DNA of 8,683 nucleotides, taken from contig CAZOMR010000141.1 of the NCBI GenBank assembly GCA_964580655.1, forward strand, positions 1 to 8,683. Reading direction: 5' to 3'. The translations under genes were made by a program, and so were the position numbers. This stretch comes from CAZOMR01 sp964580655 (lineage in GTDB: Bacteria; RBG-13-61-14; CAZOMR01). Positions 1 through 6,771 of this stretch are shown in pieces; position 1 is the stretch's first letter, and each line of letters opens with the position of its first letter. Under the pieces are notes generated by a model. It worked only from the letters and a program-made list of their open reading frames with translations, ran no database searches and was not told the DNA's origin.

Positions 1-69
1 ATAAACCCAAAAAAGGGGTTAAAAAAATGATTCACCAAATATGTCGCACACCCCCTGCCGGATTTCCTC

Positions 70-99
70 TTGACACGATGCTCTAACTATGTGTAGAAT
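70..99 (+). promoter_or_regulatory. Candidate sigma70-type promoter of the formate dehydrogenase operon
   Basis: A perfect -35 hexamer TTGACA (70-75) is followed after 18 bases by TAGAAT (94-99), a five-of-six match to TATAAT. Transcription would begin near position 106, giving a leader of about 150 bases before the first ATG. It is the only well-matched promoter I see in the upstream region. The three genes that follow are tightly spaced with no internal promoter evident, so it could drive all of them. Confidence 0.6.
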
Positions 100-120
100 T
101 ACATTGTCCTCCTACTATGG

Positions 121-133
121 GAACATCATGTTC
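121..133. promoter_or_regulatory. Perfect inverted repeat, candidate operator
   Basis: GAACATCATGTTC is a perfect 6+1+6 inverted repeat (GAACAT, C, ATGTTC). It lies about 15-27 bases downstream of the predicted transcription start, where a bound repressor would block initiation or early elongation. It resembles the Gram-positive LexA box GAAC-N4-GTTC but has five central bases, so a LexA assignment is not supported. The binding protein is unknown and no regulator gene lies in the window. Confidence 0.4.
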
Positions 134-247
134 TGATATCGAGAAGCCAGGCGAAATATTTTATCTATCATGGAAGGGAGTTTGAAGAGGATTTTGTCAT
201 CCTGATTTTTGCATTTCCTTGAATTTAAACTCTTCAGAAATTTTTGC

Positions 248-252
248 GAGGT
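248..252 (+). promoter_or_regulatory. Ribosome binding site of the NuoE-like gene
   Basis: GAGGT lies five bases before the ATG at 258, a good Shine-Dalgarno match at normal spacing. It supports this start codon. Confidence 0.7.
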
Positions 253-257
253 AAAAA

Positions 258-785
258 ATGAAACAGGGAGTATCTCAGGCAGATATTAATCGCGCTTTGG
301 GCAAGGTGAAGAAAGAGCTGGAGCCGAAAAAGAACAACCTGATTCCCGGACTTCAATTGATCCAGGGAGAGCTTGGGTATTTACCTGATGGAGCGATGAC
401 GGGTCTATCTAGATACCTCAAGGTACGGGAGAGCGAGGTCTGGGGAACAGCCAGCTTCTATACCCAGTTCCGTTTCACCCCGGTGGGACGAAATATAATG
501 ACGGTCTGCAGAGGAACTGCCTGCCATGTCCGTGGAAGCGCTGGCATCTTGAGAGAGCTTGAGCGGAAGCTTGGCATCAAGCCAGGCGAAACCACGCCTG
601 ATTTGAACTTTACCCTCCAACAGGTCGCTTGCTTCGGTTCTTGTGCGCTGGCACCGGTGATAGTGGTTAACGGCAAGGTTTACGGCCGCCAAACCACCAC
701 CTCGGCTAAACGACTGCTGGATACATTGAAGAAATCTTCTCCGGCCAGGGCAAAAAGCAAAAGAAAAATTAAATCAAAAAAGTGA
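258..785 (+). CDS. nuoE: NuoE/HydC-like [2Fe-2S] thioredoxin-fold subunit
   Basis: This 175-residue protein belongs to the NADH dehydrogenase 24-kDa subunit family (NuoE, HydC/HndA, HoxE), soluble electron-transfer subunits that pair with a NuoF-type flavoprotein. A helical N-terminal region (about residues 5-75) precedes a thioredoxin-like domain. The four [2Fe-2S] ligands are present: C84 and C89 (CRGTAC), then C125 and C129 (CFGSC). The length is typical of the family. The last 18 residues (158-175) form a lysine/arginine-rich tail that looks disordered and may dock to an acidic partner. The stop is 18 bases before the next gene, so the two are surely cotranscribed. The subunit should relay electrons to or from the FMN site of the neighbouring fusion protein. 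The family assignment is firm. Membership in a formate dehydrogenase rather than a hydrogenase or complex I is inferred from the third gene. Confidence 0.93.
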   Translation: MKQGVSQADINRALGKVKKELEPKKNNLIPGLQLIQGELGYLPDGAMTGLSRYLKVRESEVWGTASFYTQFRFTPVGRNIMTVCRGTACHVRGSAGILRELERKLGIKPGETTPDLNFTLQQVACFGSCALAPVIVVNGKVYGRQTTTSAKRLLDTLKKSSPARAKSKRKIKSKK

Positions 786-791
786 AAAAAT

Positions 792-797
792 GGAGGT
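792..797 (+). promoter_or_regulatory. Ribosome binding site fixing a GTG start
   Basis: GGAGGT lies six bases before GTG at 804. This near-consensus Shine-Dalgarno identifies GTG as the start of the large flavoprotein gene. No ATG occurs at a suitable distance. Confidence 0.8.
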
Positions 798-803
798 CGG
801 CTG

Positions 804-3800
804 GTGAGCTTTAAGGAATTCAGGGAAAAGGCAAAGAAGGACTATCTCGGACTTGTTCAAGGGAGAAGGCCTGTAATTTATATAGGAGTCGCTACTTGCG
901 GCCAGGCCGCGGGAGCGCTTGATCTTCTGGAAATGATTCCCGATGAGCTTAAGAAGCTCAAGGTCAAGGCCAAGGTGGTTCCGGTCGGATGTATCGGCAC
1001 ATGCTGTTTCGAGCCGCTCGTTGACATCAAGAAGCCGGGTCAGCCGAGAATCTGCTACCATGAGGTCACCCCGAAAAAACTCAAACTCATCCTGAAGGAT
1101 TATCTGATAAACGATAAGCCCCATCCCGAGCTTGCTCTCGGCACTCTTGGAGAAGGAAAGATTGAGGGCATACCCTTGTTCTTCGAGCACCCGATGCTAA
1201 AAGACCAGGTCCGGATCGTGACCAGAAACTGCGGGATCATCAACCCGGAAAAAATCGAGCATTATCTGGCCAGAGATGGCTTTATGGGACTGGAGCGGAC
1301 TCTTTCCATGAAACAAGAGGATGTCATCAAGGAGGTCAAGCGCTCTGGCCTGCGCGGAAGGGGCGGTGCTGGCTTTTCCACCGGACAGAAATGGGAATTC
1401 TGCTTTAGAGCTCCGGGCACACAAAAATATCTTATCTGCAACGCAGATGAAGGCGACCCCGGAGCTTTCATGGATCGTTCACTCCTCGAAAGCGACACCT
1501 TCGCAATCCTGGAGGGAATGGTTATAGCCGCTTATGCCATCGGAGCAAGCGAGGGGTATGTATACATCCGAGCGGAATATCCCCTTGCTATTAAGCGGCT
1601 CAAAAACGCGATCACCCAGATGCTAGCGCAAAACCTGCTCGGTGATGACATCCTGTCATCCGGCTTCAGCTTTCATCTCAAGATCAAGGAAGGCGCGGGA
1701 GCTTTTGTCTGCGGCGAGGAGACCGCACTGATTGCAAGCATTGAAGGCAAAAGAGGAATGCCTCGCCAGCGGCCCCCTTTCCCTGCCCAAAGCGGTCTCT
1801 TCGGCAAGCCCACCAATATCAACAATGTTGAAACCCTTGCCAATGTGTCCCACATCCTGAGGGAGGGCGCGGACTGGTTCGCGAGCTTCGGCATTGAGAA
1901 AAGCAAAGGCACCAAGACCTTCTCGCTCACAGGCAAGGTGAAGCGGACCGGGCTTATTGAAGTGCCGATGGGCATCAAGCTCAAGGATATTATCTTTGGC
2001 ATCGGCGGAGGGATTATAGGCGACAAAAAATTCAAGGCCGCACAGACCGGAGGGCCCTCCGGCGGCTGTATTCCGGCTGAATACCTTGACCTGCCTATTG
2101 ACTACGAGCATCTGGCAGAAGTCGGCTCGATCATGGGCTCGGGCGGACTGGTGATTCTGGACGAGGACACCTGTATTGTGGACCTGGCCAGATACTTCCT
2201 GACATTCACCCAGAAAGAGTCCTGTGGAAAGTGCACCCCCTGCAGGCTCGGAACCCGGCAGATGCTCACAATTCTAGAGGACATCTGCGCGGGAAAAGGC
2301 AGGCCCGGGGATATAGAGCTACTTTTAGAAATAGGCGATGTGGTAAAGAAGTCGAGCCTGTGCGGGCTGGGCCAGACCGCTCCGAATCCGGTGCTTACTA
2401 CTGTCCGGTATTTCAGGGAAGAATACGAGGAGCACATCAAGGAGAAGAAATGCCGGGCCGCGGTCTGTCGGGAGATCGTGGGTGCTCCCTGCAAGCATAC
2501 CTGCCCGGCAGGAGTGGATGTGCCAAGATATATCAGGCTCATCGAGCAGGGAGAATTCGAGTCTGCAAGAAAAGTTGTCCAGGAGCGGATACCTTTCCCA
2601 TGGGTCTGTGGCCTGGTCTGCTTTCATCCTTGTGAGACCAGATGCAAACGGGGACTGGTGGATGAGCCGATAGCCATCCGGGCGCTCAAGCGGGCCGCGG
2701 TAGAGTTCGGAGGCGGGGTTAAAGATGACGGCAGAATGGTCACAAAAGCCAGCGGAAAGAAAGTGGCCATAGTTGGAAGCGGGCCCGCAGGTCTGACCGC
2801 GGCTTATTACCTGCGCAAACTCTGCGGACACGAGGTAGAGATTTTCGAAGCCCTGCCAAAACCGGGCGGTATGTGTCGCTATGGAATTCCGAATTATCGC
2901 CTTCCTCAAAAGGCAATGGATCAAGAGATCAAGCGGATTGAAAGGCTGGGCGTAAAGATCAAGACCAATAAGAAAATTGAGAGCATCAAGAATTTAAAGA
3001 AGACCTATGATGCGGTCTTTGTCGCGGTGGGAGCGCATGAGAATGCCTCGCTCGGAATACCGGGTGAAAGACTGGATGGCATGCTCAACTGCGTGACCAT
3101 GCTCAGGCAAGTGAATATGGGTAAAAGGATCCGGCTCGGGCAGGAAGTGGCGGTGATCGGAGGAGGGAACTCTGCTATTGATTCGGCCCGCACCGCGCTT
3201 CGTCTCGGGGCTAAAAAGGTGACCATCCTGTACCGCCGGACCGAGAAGGAGATGCCTGCCAATCCGGAAGAGGTGCAAGAGGCCCTGGCAGAAGGGGTCA
3301 AGTTGGAGCTCCTGGTTGCGCCGGTCAAGGCGGCAAGGAATAACGGGAAGGTCGCGCTCACGCTTGAGAGAATGGAGATTGGGGACATTGACAAGAGCGG
3401 CAGGCCAAGGCCGGTGCCTGTTAAGGGAAGCGAGTTTGAGCTTGAATTCGATCACGTGATTGCGGCCATTGGCCAGCGTCCGAGCACTATTCGGAAGATG
3501 GGGATTGAGCTGGATAAAGGGGGCAGGATCAAGATAAATCCTGAGACGCTTGAGACAAGCCTTGCCGGTGTTTTCGCTGGTGGAGATGCGGTGCTCGGAC
3601 CAGCCTCTGTGATCGAGGCAATCGGGATGGGAAGAAAGGCCGCTCAAGCGATTGACCGCCACCTTGGTGGAAAAGGTGAAATTGAGGAAAAACTCCTTCC
3701 GGAAGAATTAGGCAATGAGAAACTGCCCAGGCCCGAAGAAAAAGGCGAGAGAAGAAGACCGAAGATAAAGTTTGCCCCGGCAAAACAGCGGATCAAGAAT

Positions 3801-3887
3801 TTTGCACAAAACGAGATCGGTTATTCCAGAAACCAGGCAAGGCAAGAGGCTTCAAGGTGCCTGCAGTGCGACCTTGAGGAGGAATAA
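804..3887 (+). CDS. nuoF: NuoF/HydB-like NADH-binding flavoprotein fused to an NfnB/GltD-like NAD(P)H oxidoreductase
   Basis: This is a 1027-residue fusion starting at GTG. Residues about 20-100 are a thioredoxin-like [2Fe-2S] domain (C32, C63, C67, C68). Residues about 150-540 are the NuoF core: NADH/FMN motif GLRGRGGAGF at 182-191, NADEGDPGAF at 213-222 (a form I recall from HydB/HndC proteins rather than complex I), and the [4Fe-4S] ligands C474, C477, C480 and C520. Residues about 550-1010 are GltD/NfnB-like: Fe-S cysteines C550/C555/C563/C567 and C602/C606/C610/C614, the FAD motif GSGPAG (658-663), a second dinucleotide motif GGGNSAID (786-793) followed by YRR (810-812) typical of NADPH sites, and the closing FAD motif VFAGGDA. 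The protein ends with RCLQC (C1019, C1022). HydB proteins normally carry a 2[4Fe-4S] ferredoxin domain where this has the GltD module. It should exchange electrons between NAD(H), NADP(H) and formate dehydrogenase. The domain calls are firm; bifurcation is inferred. Confidence 0.93.
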   Translation: MSFKEFREKAKKDYLGLVQGRRPVIYIGVATCGQAAGALDLLEMIPDELKKLKVKAKVVPVGCIGTCCFEPLVDIKKPGQPRICYHEVTPKKLKLILKDYLINDKPHPELALGTLGEGKIEGIPLFFEHPMLKDQVRIVTRNCGIINPEKIEHYLARDGFMGLERTLSMKQEDVIKEVKRSGLRGRGGAGFSTGQKWEFCFRAPGTQKYLICNADEGDPGAFMDRSLLESDTFAILEGMVIAAYAIGASEGYVYIRAEYPLAIKRLKNAITQMLAQNLLGDDILSSGFSFHLKIKEGAGAFVCGEETALIASIEGKRGMPRQRPPFPAQSGLFGKPTNINNVETLANVSHILREGADWFASFGIEKSKGTKTFSLTGKVKRTGLIEVPMGIKLKDIIFGIGGGIIGDKKFKAAQTGGPSGGCIPAEYLDLPIDYEHLAEVGSIMGSGGLVILDEDTCIVDLARYFLTFTQKESCGKCTPCRLGTRQMLTILEDICAGKGRPGDIELLLEIGDVVKKSSLCGLGQTAPNPVLTTVRYFREEYEEHIKEKKCRAAVCREIVGAPCKHTCPAGVDVPRYIRLIEQGEFESARKVVQERIPFPWVCGLVCFHPCETRCKRGLVDEPIAIRALKRAAVEFGGGVKDDGRMVTKASGKKVAIVGSGPAGLTAAYYLRKLCGHEVEIFEALPKPGGMCRYGIPNYRLPQKAMDQEIKRIERLGVKIKTNKKIESIKNLKKTYDAVFVAVGAHENASLGIPGERLDGMLNCVTMLRQVNMGKRIRLGQEVAVIGGGNSAIDSARTALRLGAKKVTILYRRTEKEMPANPEEVQEALAEGVKLELLVAPVKAARNNGKVALTLERMEIGDIDKSGRPRPVPVKGSEFELEFDHVIAAIGQRPSTIRKMGIELDKGGRIKINPETLETSLAGVFAGGDAVLGPASVIEAIGMGRKAAQAIDRHLGGKGEIEEKLLPEELGNEKLPRPEEKGERRRPKIKFAPAKQRIKNFAQNEIGYSRNQARQEASRCLQCDLEEE

Positions 3888-3898
3888 GGGGTAAGGAT
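3886..3898 (+). promoter_or_regulatory. Ribosome binding region of the formate dehydrogenase gene
   Basis: The 11-base gap between the fusion gene and the ATG at 3899 contains GGGG (3888-3891) and AAGGAT (3893-3898). AAGGGG (3886-3891), which overlaps the upstream stop codon, sits seven bases from the ATG. A stronger GAGGAGGAA (3876-3884) lies inside the end of the upstream gene but is 14 bases from the start, so translational coupling is likely. Confidence 0.5.
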
Positions 3899-6589
3899 AT
3901 GGCAGAGAAAATGGTCAGTCTCACTGTTGATGGTAAGGGTATCGAGGTCGAGCAGGGTATTACAGTCCTCGAAGCCGCGAAAAGGGCCGGGATATATATT
4001 CCCACACTCTGTGCGGATGATCAGCTTGAACCATACGGCGGATGCAGGCTCTGCGTGGTCGAGATCGAGAAGATGCGCGGGCTGTTGCCTTCTTGCACTA
4101 CTTATGTCCAGGATGGAATGAAGGTGCGCACCAACACCGAGGAGATTCAAAAGGTCAGGAAGATGCTTGTCGAGATGCTTCTGTCTGACCACCCTTATGA
4201 CTGCCTGACCTGCACAGCGAACCTTCACTGCGAGCTTCAGAAGCTGGCTGAGGAATTCGGCATCCGGGAACGCAGGCTTCGCCCTCTTGCACGGGAAAGC
4301 ATATACGATGATTCCAATGCCTTCTTCTTCAGGGACATGACCAAATGCGTGCTTTGCGCCAAATGTGTTCGTGTCTGTAAGGAAATCAACGGCGTGGCCG
4401 CGATTGACATCTCAAGAAGAGGCTATGCAAGCGTGGTTCAGCCTTTCGGGGATGTGCCGCTTGCCGAGAGCGCTTGCGAGTCATGCGGCGAGTGCGTGGA
4501 GGCGTGTCCCACGGCCGCGCTGAGCATCAAGAAGCAGGAATGGCCGGATAGAGAGGTCCAAACCATCTGCCCCTATTGCGGGACAGGCTGTGGAATTGTT
4601 CTGGGGATCAAGTCCGAAGGATCTGGAGGAGATGAAAAAGTGGTAAGCATTCGTGGAGACAAGGACAATCCCACGAACCGCGGTCAGCTATGCGTGAAAG
4701 GCAGGTTCGGGTCTTACGAATTTATAAGCCATCCGGATCGGCTGAAAAAGCCTTTGATAAAGAAGAACGGAGAATTTACGGAGGCAAGCTGGGATGAGGC
4801 CCTGGACCTTGTGGCGGAAAAGCTGAAGCCTTATTATGGCACGGACCAGTTTGCCGCACTCAGCTCTGCCAAGTGCACCAATGAGGAAAACTATATAATG
4901 CAGAAGTTCGCAAGGGCTGTTATGAGAACCAATAATGTGGATCACTGCGCGCGCCTGTGTCATGCATCCACGGTTGCCGGTCTTGCCGCGACCTTCGGAA
5001 GCGGCGCCATGACCAATGGCATTGATGAACTAAGGGACACGGACCTGATTCTGCTCACCGGCTCCAATACCACCGAGAACCACCCGGTTATCGGCTATCG
5101 CATCAGGGAAGCGGTGAGAAAGGGCGCCAAGCTGATAGTCTTTGATCCCAGGGAGATACCGCTTACCTGGGAAGCATGGCTCTGGTGCAGACAGAGGCCC
5201 GGGACTGATGTAGCCTGGCTGAACGGCCTTATTCACATCATATTGAAGGAGGGCCTGGAGGACAAGAATTTCATCAAACAGAGGACCGAAGAATTTGAGG
5301 ATTTGAGGAAGGTTGTCGAGAAATACACGCCTGAGCGTGTCTCAAAGATAACAGGTATTCCCGAGGAAAGTCTTTACCAGGCCGCAAGGGCTTATGCCGA
5401 GGCGGGCCGGGCAAGTATTGTCTATTCCATGGGCATCACACAGCACACCACCGGCACTGACAATGTCAAGTCCTGTGCCAATCTGGCAATGGTCTGCGGT
5501 CACATCGGCAAGCCCGGCACAGGCGTGAACCCTCTCCGTGGCCAGAACAATGTCCAGGGGGCGTGCGATCTGGGTGCGCTTCCAAATGTCTTTCCGGGCT
5601 ATCAGGCGGTCAGCAATGAGGAGTTGAGAAAAAAATTCGAGAAGGCCTGGGGAGTCGAGTTGCCGGATACTCCCGGGCTGACCGTTGTGGAGATCATGAA
5701 TGCGGCCGCGGAAGGCAATATAAAGGCTCTTTATATCATGGGCGAGAACCCCATGATCTCGGACCCGGACATCAGCCATGTGGAGGAGGGGCTGAAGGGA
5801 CTTGAATTCCTGGTCGTGCAGGACATATTCCTTACCGAGACCGCAAGGCTTGCGGATGTGGTTCTTCCAGGGGTCTGCTTTGCGGAAAAGGGCGGAACAT
5901 TTACCAATACCGAGCGCAGGGTCCAGCTTTTGCACAAAGCGGTTGATCCGCCCGGAGAGGCGAGGCAGGACTGGCAGATCATATCAGAGCTTGCCAGCCG
6001 GCTCGGATACCACATGGAGTATAAAAATTCATCAGAGATCACAGATGAAGCGAGAAAGTTGACCCCGCAGTATGCCGGCATAAGTCATGCTCGGCTAAAG
6101 CGCGGGGATGAGCTTTGCTGGCCCTGCCCTGATGAAGACCACCCCGGGACAAGGATCCTGCATAAGGATAAATTCACACGCGGCAAAGGCAAGTTCTTTG
6201 CCATCGAGTTCATCGAGCCTGATGAGCTTCCTGACAAGAAATATCCATACACACTCACAACCGGCAGAATCCTCTATCACTTCCACACCGGCACCATGAC
6301 AAGGAAAAGCCAGGGCCTGAACCAGACCGTGCCCGGTCCTTATGCCGAGATCAATCCCGCACTTGCCAGGCGACTCAAGGTAAAAGACGGCAACAAGATA
6401 AAAGTTTCAAGCAGAAGAGGCTCAATCCAGGTCAGCGCCCGCGTGACCGACCGCGTGGATGAAGGAGTGCTCTTTATCCCATTCCACTTTGTCGAGGGAG
6501 CGGCAAATATGATTACCAATCCCGCGCTCGATCCACAGTCAAAGATACCCGAGTTCAAGGTCTGCGCGGTGAACGTGGAAAAGGCATAA
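3899..6589 (+). CDS. fdhF: NAD(P)-linked formate dehydrogenase catalytic (alpha) subunit, Mo/W-bisPGD, Cys type
   Basis: This 896-residue enzyme interconverts formate and CO2. A NuoG-like N-terminus comes first: [2Fe-2S] ligands C38, C49, C52, C66; a His-ligated [4Fe-4S] (H98, C102, C105, C111); and two ferredoxin-type clusters (C150/C153/C156/C160 and C193/C196/C199/C203). The molybdopterin oxidoreductase part begins with the proximal [4Fe-4S] (C224, C227, C231, C265), followed by K267. The active site has C354-H355 in the motif CARLCH, where E. coli FdhF has selenocysteine; the codon is TGT, not TGA. R547 in NPLRGQNNVQG lies 193 residues later, the same spacing as U140 to R333 in E. coli FdhF. 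The C-terminal dinucleotide-binding domain is complete. There is no Tat signal or membrane segment, so the enzyme is cytoplasmic. It is the last gene of the operon. FdhD and cofactor-synthesis genes are not in the window. Whether the metal is Mo or W cannot be read from the sequence. Confidence 0.95.
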   Translation: MAEKMVSLTVDGKGIEVEQGITVLEAAKRAGIYIPTLCADDQLEPYGGCRLCVVEIEKMRGLLPSCTTYVQDGMKVRTNTEEIQKVRKMLVEMLLSDHPYDCLTCTANLHCELQKLAEEFGIRERRLRPLARESIYDDSNAFFFRDMTKCVLCAKCVRVCKEINGVAAIDISRRGYASVVQPFGDVPLAESACESCGECVEACPTAALSIKKQEWPDREVQTICPYCGTGCGIVLGIKSEGSGGDEKVVSIRGDKDNPTNRGQLCVKGRFGSYEFISHPDRLKKPLIKKNGEFTEASWDEALDLVAEKLKPYYGTDQFAALSSAKCTNEENYIMQKFARAVMRTNNVDHCARLCHASTVAGLAATFGSGAMTNGIDELRDTDLILLTGSNTTENHPVIGYRIREAVRKGAKLIVFDPREIPLTWEAWLWCRQRPGTDVAWLNGLIHIILKEGLEDKNFIKQRTEEFEDLRKVVEKYTPERVSKITGIPEESLYQAARAYAEAGRASIVYSMGITQHTTGTDNVKSCANLAMVCGHIGKPGTGVNPLRGQNNVQGACDLGALPNVFPGYQAVSNEELRKKFEKAWGVELPDTPGLTVVEIMNAAAEGNIKALYIMGENPMISDPDISHVEEGLKGLEFLVVQDIFLTETARLADVVLPGVCFAEKGGTFTNTERRVQLLHKAVDPPGEARQDWQIISELASRLGYHMEYKNSSEITDEARKLTPQYAGISHARLKRGDELCWPCPDEDHPGTRILHKDKFTRGKGKFFAIEFIEPDELPDKKYPYTLTTGRILYHFHTGTMTRKSQGLNQTVPGPYAEINPALARRLKVKDGNKIKVSSRRGSIQVSARVTDRVDEGVLFIPFHFVEGAANMITNPALDPQSKIPEFKVCAVNVEKA

Positions 6590-6686
6590 GATCACAGTAG
6601 CCGGTCAAACCAACAAGACGCCAAAGCCGCAAAGAAAAAATAATTAAAGTTAAAGATTCAAGATAAAAAATGAACCTTTGTCATCT

Positions 6687-6706
6687 GAGATTTGAAATTT
6701 GAGATT
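6687..6706 (+). repeat. Short degenerate tandem repeat (ATTTGA units)
   Basis: GAGATT occurs at 6687-6692 and again at 6701-6706, flanking TGAAATTT, so ATTTGA appears twice in near-tandem order. It abuts the hairpin at 6706-6720. Such A/T-rich purine repeats next to a small hairpin look like a dispersed intergenic element, but one window cannot show dispersal. Confidence 0.3.
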
Positions 6707-6720
6707 CCTGCGAAGCAGGA
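6706..6720. repeat. Perfect mini-hairpin with GCGAAGC core
   Basis: TCCTGC (6706-6711) and GCAGGA (6715-6720) form a perfect six-base-pair stem around a GAA loop. The central GCGAAGC is the heptamer known to form an exceptionally stable DNA mini-hairpin. It lies between convergent genes, about 115 bases after the formate dehydrogenase stop. No T-run follows on either strand, so it is not a standard intrinsic terminator, although it may mark or protect mRNA 3' ends. Confidence 0.5.
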
Positions 6721-6771
6721 CATGGCCTCACGCCTCAAGCCTAATTTATCCGCACTTTGACCCCTGTATTC

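Larger units (their letters stand above)
1..257. other. Leader region upstream of the formate dehydrogenase operon
   Basis: This AT-rich stretch contains no credible gene: the longest plus-strand frame beginning with ATG (position 28) is 19 codons and overlaps the promoter. It holds the candidate promoter (70-99), a perfect inverted repeat (121-133) and the ribosome binding site of the first gene. Near the left edge, AACCC (4-8) and GGGTT (16-20) could pair weakly around an A-rich loop. About 150 bases separate the predicted transcription start from the first ATG, a long leader that leaves room for control. Confidence 0.6.
6590..6771. other. Convergent intergenic region, AT-rich with degenerate repeats
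   Basis: This region separates the plus-strand operon from the minus-strand genes. I find no coding frame worth calling. It contains two adjacent degenerate 8-mers, CGCCAAAG (6619-6626) and CCGCAAAG (6627-6634), then an A-rich tract, a tandem GAGATT/ATTTGA repeat (6687-6706) and a perfect short hairpin (6706-6720). No classical intrinsic terminator (GC stem plus T-run) follows the formate dehydrogenase gene. Confidence 0.5.

Noticed and set aside
1..26. AACCC/GGGTT inverted repeat at the left edge as a terminator of an upstream gene.
   Set aside because: Five base pairs around an A-rich loop, with A rather than T following on the plus strand. The upstream gene is outside the window.
121..133. 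LexA (SOS) box of the Gram-positive type.
   Set aside because: The known box is GAAC-N4-GTTC; here the spacer is five bases, and a DNA-damage link to formate dehydrogenase makes little sense.
188..210. AGGAT-TTTGTC-ATCCT stem followed by five T residues, resembling a leader attenuator or terminator.
   Set aside because: The stem is only five base pairs with two G-C pairs, and the T-run is short, so it is too weak to call as a terminator in front of the operon.
4958..4960. Possible selenocysteine codon in the formate dehydrogenase.
   Set aside because: The codon is TGT, and no in-frame TGA interrupts the gene, so no Sec insertion is needed.
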